DNA from: Oenanthe sinensis
Lineage: Eukaryota > Streptophyta > Magnoliopsida > Apiales > Apiaceae
Assembly: GCA_028671895.1 (NCBI GenBank)
Contig: CM053795.1
Span: 9,135,501 to 9,199,500 of the forward strand
Direction: 5' to 3'
DNA: 64,000 nt
Part shown: positions 11,341-25,100 of the stretch, in pieces
Position numbering within the stretch: position 1 is the first letter of the stretch
Layout of the letters: the number at the start of each line of letters is the position of its first letter
Translations under genes and position numbers: made by a program
Notes under the pieces: generated by a model
Database searches by the model: none
What the model saw: only the letters and a program-made list of their open reading frames with translations
Told to the model about the DNA's origin: nothing

Positions 11341-14215
11341 CACACTGATTTAACGGAGTTCTGAAGAATAAATTTCGGGAGAGTAAAGTCAAAATAAATA
11401 TGATAAAAAATTAATAAAAAAGAATGAGAAATTATTTGAGTTTCTTAATGATCGATCATGAAAAAATTTAAATTTTCATTTATTTATGTTTTTACATTAA
11501 TGTTGTTGTCTACCTGTCTTATAATAGTAGCTGTTGTTTGTTGTTGTTACGATAATAATAAATTGATGAAGATTAATAATAATAATTTTTTTAATTATGA
11601 TTAAGAAGTGTTCTCTCATGAGCCGCCGCTCCTAATATTTTCTAAGGGGTTTTCATCGGTGAAAAACTCCAATCATTTTTTCCTTTTCTATTGATTAATC
11701 TCTTGTTTTCCTTCAATAAACTCCCAATTTTTTTATGGTTTTGTTAATCTCTCCTTCTGAGAGTTTGGTGTTTTTCATGTCCGAGATTATAGATATGCAG
11801 GATTTTCACGGGTTTGATTTGGTGATAAAAGTTTTTATGGGATCACATCTACGGTCGATTACTCAAAACAGTTGGCTTAGAGCAAACATATATATTCATA
11901 ACATCTTAAAAAATCGATTACTTGTCTCTTCAAGAAAGAAAGATTCAAAAGTGATATATTTAAGCGTTTGTTCAATTTCGATTATATTTGTAGATGTCAT
12001 ATGACTTTTAATTATTGAATTGATTCCCTTGTATAAAAAAAAAATAATTATCATTTAAATTTTATCACAATAAGAAAAGGATTAATAAACAAAATGTAAC
12101 CCGTTTTTGTCTCCCCATAGTTTCCACGTGATCGTGACAAATTGACAATCATATGAAGTGATGCATGCACGTACGTCTGCATGTTATTATTATCAGTGTG
12201 TGCATGTACTCTCCTCTCATATATACTACGCGTTTGGTTAAGTTTTTTTTTCAGAAAGTAAATAAATACTTTTCAAAAAAATTTATTTATTTCCAGAGTT
12301 ACGCTGGCTAAAGATGCCTTCTCACAGTACTTTCATCACTCTTCTTCCATTTATAGTCTCAAAGTTCAAAAGCAGAAACTAGAAAATGAGCAACATAACG
12401 TCATGACCTGGGTTGTGTTGAATCATGAATGACACCCAGGCAAGGTTTTTTTTTTCTTTTTTTGGGGCGAAAAGTACTTGGTCCCGAAAATATAATTTCG
12501 CTAATGCCCTCTAGGCTCTATATAGTTTTATTTATAAATTTAGAGCCACCCAAAAAATTAGTAATAATAAATATTTTTAGGTATCTATGCGACTATGCAG
12601 CTGTGATCAAATGACAAACAGATTCTTCCAAACCAAACATCGTTATTGAGTGCCTTTTATTTTTGGATTACAGAGAGTTGAAAGAGAGATTAGCGAAGAA
12701 TGTACGACGCTAGCTTAAATCCGTACAAAACAATTACTTGTTGCGACAAGTTCATTACACAATAGTACGTTATTGCATCAAGTTCTCTGATAGTACGAAA
12801 GTTATGGCTTTACTCAGATTCAGGTGTCACTTCTTTAGAAGTCCAACAGCCCCAAAAAATAGTACATCTAACCCATTACCTATTATTAGGTAACAACTAA
12901 TTATTACCTGTTTCATTTTTTTGAATTAAATAATCTTTTTCCTCCATTTTTCTTCATGTTTTCTTTTCTTTTTTTTCTTTTCCCTCCTTTTTAGATTCAA
13001 ATTTATTATAATAATAATAATAGATAATGAATATATAGATTATTGTTGAAGTTCACATGTCTTAGTGGTTACCTAAATCACTAAGACTCGTTATTTTATA
13101 ATATTTATAGTTAATCAACTAGAACACTGTTGGACTTGCTTTTAATAATTAACTGCGATGCTTAGAATTTTTATCTTATCGCACTTATTCTCCGCGGAAA
13201 AAATATTAGGATAATGATCCGCCAGGAATGCCCTATATACAATGGTACTATTGGTTGTAATTGGACATTGGTGGACTGGTGATGATCTTAATGAAAATGC
13301 CGATAAGGGTGAAAAGTGGACCAGCTTTTGAGTTGAACAGCTAGACATAGGGTGCGCCAAATATAGAGGAGGAAAGTTAGGCGTTGAGAAAAAGGTGAAA
13401 GTGATATCAAGAACAAGAGTTAATTGAAACAGTAGAGCGTACCAGAGATGAGCTATGAAAATGATGTGCACTCAGAATCCTTCACTAAAATGTTGGGACA
13501 TTCTCTGCCATGAACAAGAGATCCACCATACATCCAGCATGCATTTATTTATATAATAATATTATCAATTTTTGAGTTTTATCCTAATAAGTGACAGTCG
13601 TCTACACTATTCTACAACAGCATAAATTGCTTGTAAGTTCTTATTGTTATGGTTATTTATATTTTTTTGCAAATGATCTTTCTATTACATATTAGTTTTT
13701 AATATGTTTATATCAGTTTTTAAACTACAACAGATCTTAATTTTCATTGGAATTAAGAATTCAGATCCTACTTACGATTGAAAAATAAGCTCAGTGGACA
13801 TGTCTACTGATTCTACTGGATTGGACACATAAGTTTACAATGTATACTGGTAACATTTCAGGGGGTCTGCCTAGATTAATTTTTGGCTTAAAAATCAGTA
13901 AGAGGAGCTACAAGTTTGTTCTGTAATTTAGCATATCATTTTTCCTAGACAGACAGTACAGAACATAAAAAGCAATCCTTTATAATTTACATTAAAAACA
14001 CCCAGTGACGTTGTACAATTTTGAAACACAGAAGGCCACCACAATGCATTTAGATGGACATGTCATGTTAAAATGAATCAGCAAGTTTGTGATATGCACG
14101 AACTAAACAGAATAGAATCCCGAAAGCATACCAAATCAATAAACCAAATATAAGAAAAATCAGCTTCCTCCAGAAGTGCTTCTAATTCGAAAATCATGCA
14201 AAGCCCATAAGATGA
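11341..14215. other. Intergenic, no supported gene
   Basis: A 109-codon minus-strand frame at 13142-13471 has no family signature. Short plus-strand frames near 11735-12004 and 12429-12614 look like chance. Downstream (3') flank of the tetraspanin gene lies at the right end. Confidence 0.5.
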
Positions 14216-17200
14216 TTACATGATTGTGCACCAACTCTTTTCTTCTGCTTGTTGGGGGGCAGCTTGCTGATTCCCGTTTGATTCCGATGGGTTGTATGTA
14301 AACTCTGAAGTATCAAGCCCATACTGTCACACAGAATAGGAATATTAATAAAGAAATAAAAAATGAATCAATATATACAAGTAGAATATAAAGCCCATTT
14401 ATAGTCTGTTTTGATCCAATGTATATTTCTTTCCAAGACATAATGTTGTGACTTGTGCAGAAAAGGAAACAGGCATATACTAAGAAGAGGTTGAGAGCGC
14501 ATCCACATTTGTTTGGAAAATCTTATTTACCATTTGTAAGTGACAAGTAAGTTTAGCTAAACTCTAACTACTACTGATGGGTGCTGCGAAAATATTTTTA
14601 TCAACCAAGGCAAGAGAATCTATATGTATGGCTCTATGCTAATTCAAAATATAATATTTAAGAATCTTAACCCTGCCGATGAAAGGGAATATTTCAACAC
14701 AATAAAAAAGTTCAAGAAGGAAAGCACAAAGGCGTCAATGCCCTGAAAAATCAATGCTTTAGAAAACAGAAGGAAAGCACAAAGGCGTCAATGCCCTGAA
14801 AAATCAATGCTTTAGAAAACAAACCAATATCGTCACCAAAACAAACTCATAATTGGCTACATGACATTAGGCATGTCTAAGAATATCTGCTGTAGGAAAT
14901 CCCGTGAAGAAACCTACATAGTTAAGTTCATCAGTAGTATCTACCTCAAGAAAATCAGCTTCCTGCAATACATATAGAAGGCTAATACCTGGATGATTTT
15001 AGAAGTAACTACTAATCTCAGATGGTCTTTTTTCCCCAAATAGGGTTGGGCAAACATGTAATCTCTTAAAAATGTGATTATAATGAGGAATTTTGCTTGG
15101 TCTTGCTAAAAAACAGAGATAATTTTGTATTCATTCGAATTAATACTGATAATTCTATGATTATTGTTGCGCCTTTGAGGTTAGAAATAATTCTCCGGTT
15201 GTCTTTGTCTTGATCCCCAACAGATGTATTGGATGCACTTTTTACGTATAAGAATTAAGTTCCACTTATTCATCTTTCAACTTTTAAACCCCATTTCAAA
15301 ACAGATGTATTAAATACATTATATACGCAGTATTTAGTTTAGAAGTTGATTATATCTAAAATCCACAATATTTAAGATTATCTCATGCCAATTTATACTA
15401 GTCAAGTAGTCATGCAGTTCGAGACTATCAAATAGACCAGCCCGAAAATTTCTAAGATCAGTTTACCTTTTCCCTCATACGTGTACTCCAAGCATCACTC
15501 CTGCCAGGACGGTTTTCAAGCGTACCAGCAACAGGAACACCAGTAACTGGAACTGGTGCTCTGTTATTGATCAACTGCTGCCGAAGTTGTTGCCTGGGCC
15601 CACCTATATACTCTTCATCACTATCATACTCAGCTGGTTTATTTGCTGCTCTTACCGAAAGAGCAAGCAAGAACACTAGAGTCTGATTTCCCACAGAAAA
15701 TTAATATAAGGCTTATTTACAATTTAAACCCTGTGTTATTAACAATATATAATTCAAACCCTCTTTTAATATATTTAGTAAATTTAACCCTACGTTTTTT
15801 AACTATTTACAATTGAAACCTTTTTACAATAATTACTAAATTTTTAAAATCATTAGTAAATTTAACCCTATATTTTTTAACTATGTACAATTGAAACCTT
15901 TTTAAAATAAATAGTAAATTTAACCCTACGTTTTAAAATATTTAGTAAATTTAACCTTGACTTTTTAATTTCGGAATAAAATATAGATATATACATATAG
16001 ATATATTAATATAGAAAAGAACATCTAAATATCCATTTTATAAGAAAAAATCCTAATAATTGTAAATATCTATTATGCTTAGATAATATACATATAGATA
16101 TATTAATATAGAAAAGAACATCTAAATATCCATTTTATAAGAAAAAATCCTAATAATTGTAAATATCTATTATGCTTAGATAATATCTATACAAAAAAAT
16201 TATCAATAGTGCATTTGACGAATATTTATTCAAAATTTTGTTGTAAGATTTATTTTATTCCGAAATTAAAAATCAAGGTTAAATTTGCTAAATATTTTAA
16301 AACGTAGGGTTAAATTTACTATTTATTTTAAAAAAGGTTTCAATTGTACCTAGTTAAAAAACATAGGGTTAAATTTACTAAAATTTACTAATTATTTTAA
16401 AAAAAGTTTCAATTGTAAATAGTTAAAAAACGTAGGGTTAAATTTACTAAATATATTAAAAGAGGGTTTGAATTGTATATTGTTAATAACGCAGGGTTTA
16501 AATTACATTTAAGCCTTAATATAATCGGAATCATAAGAGGCTTCCAAGGAAAAAGATTGGGCAGCAGCAATTAAGTAACTGCTAAGGTAATGTAAAACAT
16601 ACTTCTCGTGCGGTAAGTAATCAACAACGGAAATCAGAGTCTTGTTTTACCTCAAATATAACAGCCCCAAGAGCAACCCACTTCGCAATTTTCCAGTTCT
16701 TTTCGAGAAATCTAGAAATCATGTCAAAGTCTCCAGTTTTGTCCCTTGGGATTTTCTGTTACAGATGTTATAAATCTCACTAATACCATATGTCTCTCTT
16801 AAAACAAAAACAAAATTAATAATTATAAGGATACCTACTTCTTTCCAGCTTTTGTCAAAGAATATGAACAATGCAACACCAAGTTCTACTAAGATCAACA
16901 AGAACAGCAATAACGAGTACTGCACTGACTTAAGGTACACAGTAGTACTTAGAAGACAAGCACCGACAATGCAATAAATTACACAACCCTGACATAAGTA
17001 ACCGTATCTTTCAAGAGAGTAATTTAATTTAATACCACTTATGTTGGTTCCCCTTTTTACTATCACTGATAATGAGGTAGCACAAAAAATAATCTAAATC
17101 TCGAGACTAAATCATCATGTCATCAAAAAGACTAACTCTATCAAGTCTTAAGAAAATCCATTTCTAATATTACTAATTTTTTTAAGACCTTGATGTCTGT

Positions 17201-19435
17201 TTGTAATAAAATGGTTCAGCATCAGTAACATATTGAGGGTGAGATACACACACTCCTCCCGCACACCGATCAACAATATTACATCCTCATCTGTCAAAAC
17301 AATTGAAATTGATGCATAGAGTAAGAAGAGTTTAAGGATCCCTCTGAAACACCTATTAAAGGTATAAAACTAGATTTTGACTCCCCATTCACCACTACTA
17401 AAAATAGGCAAGTGTAGCACAAAACATAGTCCAAATACCAACTCTATCAAAACTTTTCAAACTTATTGTATCCTTCCTCTCCTTCAAAAGACACCGTCCA
17501 CTGCCTCTGTCACAACCAAGGCCTCTTTAATCGGTCTCCCTCCTGCAAAGGCAACACTAGCATCTATTTGTCTCCTCACAATCACTGTATCTCAATAAAG
17601 ACTTCGCACGGGATATTACACACTATAAGTAGGTGTGAAATGCTATTGCAAGAGTGACTGTTCTTGGAAAATCAGATTAGCAACTTCCACCTTCTGATAT
17701 TAAATCCCATTACCAAAAACTTCAGAAAATCTTATAATAGGCATCCTTCTCCACAACTGTTCTCTTGTCCACCTCAAAACAGCTCTTCTGATATATTCTC
17801 CTTATAAGGCATTTCCAAAATCATTTCAAACCAAGGACTCTAAATACCAGGTAGACAATCTAATATAAATCTAAAAAAAAAAAAATCCTGTAGACATCAG
17901 TATCTCATCAGCTAAAGATGCAGAACCTAACTATTTGCAAAGGTCTATATCTTTGATGAGACCAGTTAATTAAAAAATGTGTGACATTATTTTGGTTACT
18001 TTGTCAGACCGCAAAACATAACAATAAGAACAATGTTATGTATCCATCAACCTACCAGAGAACATGTCTTACAAACACTATAAGATCGTTATAGCATATA
18101 ACAGAAGCCATTACATAAAACTTATATTATTTTTACTAAATCAAATAGATAAAGATTAATAAACCATAAGGATACACAACACAGACAGCAGCCATTACGT
18201 GTTGCTGCTCCAATGCAACCAAAACAAGATATGAGGAAGATAGTTAAACCAAGACCAGCAAACAAGTATATGAACCTGCACAAGCCATAATTTTTAGCAA
18301 ACAATTTAGGTGTCTTATTATAGTTATTGAAAATGTTACTTCTAGTAGGAAATGTCCGCATTAATAACTTCAAATGCTCTCACATATAAAATACAGTTAA
18401 TCTTAGGAAAATGCACCATAATGTAACTGATACAGATGACAATTAAAAAAACAAAAACTAGTAGGAATATATACCCAGAGCAAAATTCTGTGAGTGTGTT
18501 CAACCCAAAGTCCCAAACTCTTATGTATGAGTTCAAGCTGATTTAAGAAAATTCAAATATCTCGAGTATCTAGAGTGCTTATGCATATTAGTATATATCA
18601 GCCTCTTCACCGGGGTTCATGAACAGCTGTTCAGATAGTTGTGGATTTGTGGTTCACTGAAATGGTCAACCTACTCGAGGCAAGATAATCTACACACTCG
18701 CAATTGATTTTCAAGGTCACCACGTGAGCCCTCAGCGGGTTTTCCTAAATCATTCAACGATAACAACGTTGAAGGATTTTAGTGACACAATGGAGGCTAA
18801 AGCAATAAATCACTTTTTCTTTTTTCTTTTTCTATATAGTATAAAGATTAATGATATCTCATTGAAAGGCATATAGGTTTAGGCGAATCACATTAACAAT
18901 ATGTGATTCATGGATAAGCTAGTTTGAACCATCCAGAACCTTGCATTTATCGTATATACAAATTTTTTTGTTTGTTCCAATGGTAGAAGCCACTATAGTC
19001 TGAGATTTAGCTCTAACCATTAGAAAGAAAAATTGATGCATAGACTACTAGTGATAGCAATAAACCTATGGTATACATTACAACAACCGCTGATAGAATA
19101 AACATTTTATACTTTCCAGATCAATGCTAAGACGGATAATTCAATCTCGTCTGTAGGGTCTACGGATAAAATATCAGACAGCAATTCGATGCCAAGAAAA
19201 ACAAGAATGTATAATCTCACCAAGCTTTTGGCAAATTCTCAAAGATGCTTCCTGACAAAGACACAGCCATCAGCAACGGGTGGCCGAATGGCATCATTTG
19301 ATCACCATGATTAGAAGATGCATTTTTGTACTCGACAAACAGGTATATCCCATAACCCATCATGGCCAAACCAAGAACAGTCAACACGAAGTTGAGAAGC
19401 TTCAATAAGCACTCCAAACACCCTTTACACCCCAT
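14216..19435 (-). CDS. TOM2A: TOM2A-like tetraspanin membrane protein
   Basis: Homologue of Arabidopsis TOM2A, a four-pass vacuolar/endomembrane protein known as a host factor for tobamovirus multiplication; its normal cell role is less clear. Six exons on the minus strand: 19435-19221, 18275-18176, 16919-16839, 16755-16651, 15682-15467, 14323-14216, joining in frame to 274 aa. The ATG at 19435 gives MGCKGCLECLLKLLNF, the family N-terminus; an in-frame ATG six codons upstream lacks family support. Membrane segments at about 12-35, 73-93, 106-127 and 157-180. After segment 2 comes CFGCIGAATRNGCCLCC, the family's Cys-rich stretch. The tail carries YDSDEEY, VTGVPVAGTLENRPGR and DAWSTRMREKYGLD, as in TOM2A. 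Only about 30 residues separate segments 3 and 4. Intron 4 holds an 808-bp transposon and intron 5 a 53-bp tandem duplication, both between intact splice sites. Confidence 0.93.
14716..14821. repeat. 53-bp tandem duplication in the last tetraspanin intron
   Basis: Two apparently identical adjacent copies beginning GAAGGAAAGCACAAAGGCGT, offset by 53 bases. It lies wholly in intron 5 of the tetraspanin gene. Identity of the copies suggests a recent event. Confidence 0.9.
15709..16516. mobile_element. 808-bp palindromic non-autonomous DNA transposon in tetraspanin intron 4
   Basis: Starts AGGCTTATTTACAATTTAAA and ends with the near-reverse complement ...TAAGCCT. The arms, roughly 15709-15985 and 16250-16516, stay inverted-complementary for about 265 bp, including a repeated TAGTAAATTTAACCCTA motif. 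Both ends are flanked by TAATATA (15702-15708 and 16517-16523), a likely 7-bp target duplication. No open frame. The left end lies only 26 bases from exon 5's acceptor edge. The superfamily is uncertain; long arms and duplication length suggest a Mutator- or hAT-type derivative. Confidence 0.8.
15992..16185. repeat. 97-bp tandem duplication at the centre of the intronic palindrome
   Basis: Two copies beginning TACATATAGATATATTAATA, offset by 97 bases, fill most of the spacer between the inverted arms. They look identical over their length, so the duplication is younger than, or better preserved than, the arms. Confidence 0.9.
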
Positions 19436-22146
19436 TCTAGACAAATCCCTCAAAACCCAATTCTTAAAAACACTCCTCTAATTCATCAAACATGAGCTAC
19501 AGCAATACCTAAATTTGAATAATAATATCATATATTAACAAATCAAGAAACAAAAAAGTAAATGCTGGGGGAACTAAAAAGGTGTAATCTTTCACTGTCT
19601 AAGCAATGTTCCTGCTACTAAATAACATCTTTACACCAAATTCATGTACAAAACACAACTTATACACTGAAACCACAGGTAACACACACACACACACACA
19701 AGAATTAAAAGAAGGGGGCGGGGGCTTACTGAGAGTATGTTTGTGCTTGTGCTGTTGAAGATCCCAATAAACAAGAATGAAGACAGATAGAGAGAGTGAT
19801 CACAGGTAATTAAAAATAGAGCAAGGTTAAGTAATCCAAAATAATTCCAAATTCTTATGTTTTAATTCATGGGTGCACCGTGCACCTGTGTCTTCCATGT
19901 TATTACGACAACTTATCCGAGATAATTTTCGACTAACAAATATTTTTTTTAAAATTATCTTAAAAATATAAACAAGTGGAAAGCAAATTAAAAAATAAGA
20001 TTTTTTTTAGTATATGCCATAATCATACATTAATCACGTAATTTCACGACGTTTGTTTCTTTTCATGTGTCCTGGAAAACCGATAAAAAAAATGTATATG
20101 TGGCTGGGGGGTAGGGGCTAGTGTCCAGTAATGTGCATGCAAATAAACAGATACAAACGCTAGTTTCAGAAAATTATACACCATCACTTCCACAAATATC
20201 AATCAATCAATCTCATGAATAATTGGATATTGGGTGCTAACCTTTTCATCATAATTATTTTTTTCCTAAAAAAATACTAATCCCCCGTATCAAAATAAGT
20301 GAGCTTTTGATACATTTTAATACGCTTTATTTTTTTATTTTTTCGCACAAGGTATTGAGTTATTTAGTATTTTTAAAACACACTAAAATATGTGTAAAAA
20401 ATAATAACGAAGGCACGTATTTCAAAAATAAAGACACTCAGAAAAATTCTGTATTTGAAATTTATGGTTTTGTTTAAGCAAATGTACTCGTAATGTTTTT
20501 TTTAAAAGAGAAAGGTCCTAGTTAATATGGGTATTTATCAGTTATCACCGCTTTATTATAAAATAAAAAGGAGAAAAAAGGATTTTGTAGAAGCAATATC
20601 TAAGACAATTTAATTAATGAAGATGAAGAAAAAGATAAAGTTAGTTGGGCGGTAGGTAGGTAGCAATGGGAGGCCGGCCTTTAGTTTTTGGTTTTTTGGG
20701 ACCGGACTGGATTGGGCTCGTGCATAAGGTTATGAATTGTTTGAGGGAGAGTTTAAAAAACGAGTCTGACTTATCTCATAAGTAATTTATAAATTGAAAA
20801 TTGTATGTATTTTTTTCCATATAATTTACTTATATGAATTCCCAAACGGGGTTCAAAAAAGTAGCAGAATCTCACTACTGTTTAAGTTGTATATTGTAGT
20901 AGAAGAGCAGAGGATCTCAAACAGATAGACAGAGACAAACACTTGAGAGTCAACAACAACAGACACGATGTCGCGCGCTGAAAAAATGTAAACAAACATC
21001 GTTCCTGTCCTGTTTGTTTCAATTATTGATATACTTTCGTTTTCTGTATATGTATAGTGTTGGCTCCATCATCCATGTGCAATATATTATAATTACCAGG
21101 TGCGGTTTGATAAAATTTAGAATTCTTGAAAAGTTCAAACATTGCAGGTTCGTAAAACTTGCATTGTCATATTTGCGATTTAATCACATTAATATCTTTA
21201 AAAAAAGGTACCGACTTTAAACATATGATATATCATAAAATAATAGTACACTAGCTAAAATTATTAGTAATAAAAAAAAAACTTATTAACAAATAATCTC
21301 TCCCTTCTATTTAATTATTAACATTTGTCTGTCCCATTTGATTGTCAGTGATTGGGTGGAGTATAACATTTATGGGGGGAAAAGAGGAAAAATGTATGTA
21401 AATTGACAAGATTTTAGTAAAAAAAATATTAAAAATTGAAAATGAATGAAACATCGTAAAAAAAAGTCTTAAAAAATAAATGAGACGGAGGCGGTAAATG
21501 TTAACAGAAAAAGTTTAGTTCTGATATATGTCCGTCTAAGGCAGCAGCAGGCTTTGCAGTGGCCAAAACATGGCATGTGATTGTGATTATGCGAGGCAAT
21601 GGCTAATTTTGAATTATTTTTTCTCCAAATTACCCGGCTGGTAAATATTGACCTTTCAACACTTGTGATTACTTGAAAATCTTTTAGTGAATAATTGTCC
21701 CTGCACTTTCACTTTTTGAGCTTTGGTTTGGGCAGACAAGAACAACAGTACACGCAAATTCAGATAGAGAATATTTAACCAGATCGAAATTGTTACCACC
21801 TAAATCTTATTCACAATGTGTCAAAAAAACAGCCCCACAATTAACATCATCATTGTTCATCCTGTCACATTTGATACAACAGCACTAGAATGCCCAGCTC
21901 AACTAAACCACATATTCCATTATCATGGAAGAATACAGGTCCACCAAAATCATACTCTTAACAACTATAACTAATGTGATCAATTGGGATAGTGTTTCCT
22001 ATTTTCTTTTCTCATCTTTGGAGCTGTCAGTACCTGACATTAACAACGATCACGCATCTTCATCAACATAATTATTAGTGCATTGTGGACACACACACAC
22101 GCACAAAGTGTGAGTGAGGGATCCCAGCTATTGTGTACGTGTTATG
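19436..22146. other. Intergenic between tetraspanin and APRR2 genes
   Basis: The tetraspanin promoter and 5' UTR should lie at the left end; a short (AC)n run sits near 19682-19700. At about 21298-21493 a left end beginning CTCCCTTCTATTTAATT and a right end ATGAGACGGAGG could be a decayed Stowaway. Otherwise AT-rich sequence with no recognisable gene. Confidence 0.5.
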
Positions 22147-25100
22147 TCAGTGGAGATGCGTGCCTTGAGTACGAGGCGGGACAGATGAGATGCCTTGTTT
22201 AAACAGCTCGTTTAGTACACTGTCCGTGGACGGAGGTTTGAGGCCTAATGGCAAGGGCAACCATGGCTTGCTTATTGCTTCCTTTACTACTTTGTCTATG
22301 ATCTCTTCTTCAGCCTGCATGTGCACATTAAAGAAAAGCTACAAACATGAAGTAGGATCAAAAGCATGACAGTCACTTTAAACAGATTCAAGTCAACTTA
22401 TTTTGTAAGATATACGGTCCACACTCCATATTCCATACCTAGCTATACCTTTAATTCACCAATATTAAGTAATTTCTAATATAGTATTGACTGCACCAAA
22501 CAACATTCTTGTTCGATTATTGTAGATAAGAATTAATCCATTTAAATAATAGAAAAGCTTCCTTATTCAGAAATCAAGTAATTTGATCATTGTATCAGCT
22601 AAATAGAAAACCAATTAATACGAGATTAAAACACTGGAAAATGGAAATTAAGGATTTACCGGACACAGCTCAAACAAGTTATCAGGCATCTGGGAGAAAA
22701 TCAAGTAATCGGAGTTCTGACACTGAGGTGTACTCTGAAGTATCAAAAATTGTATTAGTTAGTAATGAGTAGTTATAGCACTTTTTTTGCAGGAAATAAT
22801 TGCAATTAACAGCATTATAGCATGTACAATGCATATAACATACCTGAGGAAATGGGTGGCATGGTCCAACTGGAGGAGGAGGCATTACGGGGCAACCCCA
22901 TGCGTCAGCATGCATCTGAAACAGAAGATGCTGATAAATAGTCTGAAAGAGTTGATGTTATGAGCTAGCCATAGTTATAGTATGCTCTGAATGTAATTTG
23001 ATGCGTGGAATATAATACTATGTGATAATACTGTACAAAAAAACAATTCTACTCTGGGAAATGAACTAAATGAAAATAATATAGATGTCAATTACAAGAG
23101 AAAATGCAAATCGGGTGGTTTTCTCAAATCTGATCCAATTTATAAAGTGAAATCACAAAGAGCACTGTAGCAGATTTATTCTGTTGTATTCATTAATGAA
23201 TCCGCCACTGGAACATCCAAGATTTTATTTATGTACACATCCAAGCAGTATGTGCATCAACATATGTGATATGTGGCAATGGCATGTAAAAAGAAAGCAA
23301 TTATATTTCAGGGCAACATAAACTTTTAATTACTAAGAGTTTAAATTAATACACACTTACTGCTGGATATGGAGCCCATTGCCAATTTTCTGTAGTTTGC
23401 CATGCAGGATAGTAAGGAGCTCCCCACATTTGGACTCCAGCGGGATAACTGCTAGGTGGAACCCAACCTTGATAACCCTGACCACTTGGCACGAAACTGG
23501 CATTTTGATATGAAGGGAAGACCATTACAGGTTTGCGCGAGCCATAGTTTCGCTCCTTCGGCAAAATGTGTCGCTGTTGCATTCTATATTTCTGCTTGAA
23601 AATGAAAAGTTAACATTTAATTAACAGAGATAAGAGTGACAACATCTTTTTTCAAGAGCCAAGGCACACATCCCCAGTCCACTACTTTAATTGTTTTGGA
23701 AGCCAGAATATCTCTTTTCCATTTTTTAGGATCCATGAAGTACATAAGAATTCTAAAAAATTGTTTTTTAATATGAAAAAAATCCAAAATTTAGTAAAGA
23801 GAACGGTTTTTATAGAACGAAACTAGAACATGAAAAATGGATATACAAAGTTGATATTAATTTTCGGTGGCTAAGGTTGTAATCTGTCTATGAAATGTGA
23901 TAATAATAATAATAATAACAATAATAAATAAATAAATATAAAAAATTAATGAAAATGTTAGTATAAATGGTTTAAGATAAATTAAGCTAGTAGGCCTTGC
24001 ATTCTAAGAAGATATAACGGAGATTTGCATATAAAAATGAAGCAAATGGATGGGTAAGAAATGCCTATGTTAACCTTTTATTTTTTGTATTTTTCTGTAA
24101 ATAATGACTTATTTCATTTGCCTAAGCGACTTAATTAAAACAGCAGACTTCTGAAGCTGCAAACATAGAATTCCACTAACCTGGAGATGACTCGCTACAT
24201 TATGTCTAGTTAAACCCTCCACTTTCATCACCTCTAATATTTTTGAAGGGATTGCCTGATCTACCCCAAGTTTCTCTACTGCTTGCACAAACTTTTTGTG
24301 CAGCTCAGACGTCCAGTCTACCTGAAACCCAAAAGAGATGAAAGTAGTCACTATGTTGGTTTATAACGACGAGAATGTGTTGATTTTGATCTCTATCTTC
24401 GACCAGAACTCTGCCTATATTTTTAATTAAACAAGAAGTTGCAGGCTTAGGAACAAGTTTTGTCAAAGATTGCTTCCAACAAAAACATAGATTGTAATTA
24501 CTTGCTAAACAATTCTCAAAACTATATTATAGTTAACAGGATTCTAACTTCTATGTGCTTTTCACACTCGCAAGTCATAAGCATCCTTGAAATATGTACT
24601 ACATGTCTAAATACGGAATAATTACTGCAGCCTTTTCCTTTCAAGCATCTTATTATCAAAAATCCTACGTTAGTAGTGTAATTTCCTTTATTGATTTTAA
24701 AAATTTGGATAGTCACCTTTAATATTAATTATTTAATATAATTAGGAAAAGGAAACTACTAAAAAAAGGTGGCCGGAACTTTTTATGCACCAGCTTACCT
24801 TTGCCTTTTTCCGACTAGCTTTGAACCCACATATATTACGAAGCCGAGATGCCTTACTATTAGTCTTAGCGTCGATGCTGGTACTCATGGGAGTGCCTTT
24901 ATCAGAACAAGGAGATGATTCAGTACTCTTATCCTTGGAATCATTAGCTAACTGATCCTCGTGTCTGATATCATCATCCCCTGATCCTTGGGGAGGGCTT
25001 GCCTGAACAGTACTTTCGGCTACTATATTACCAGAAGTAGTTTCAGGTACTGTATCATCAAAAGTATTTTCGACAGATTTAGATTCCACATCTGGCTCCA

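Noticed and set aside
13142..13471. A 109-codon minus-strand frame
   Set aside because: No domain, no neighbouring exon in phase and no family match that I recognise.
19435..19453. Upstream ATG that would add six residues to the tetraspanin
   Set aside because: Family members begin at the M before the GC/RGCLECLLK motif, so the downstream ATG at 19435 is preferred.
20276..20530. Possible Stowaway starting CCCCCGTATCAAAATAAG
   Set aside because: The left end is suggestive but I found no matching inverted right end.
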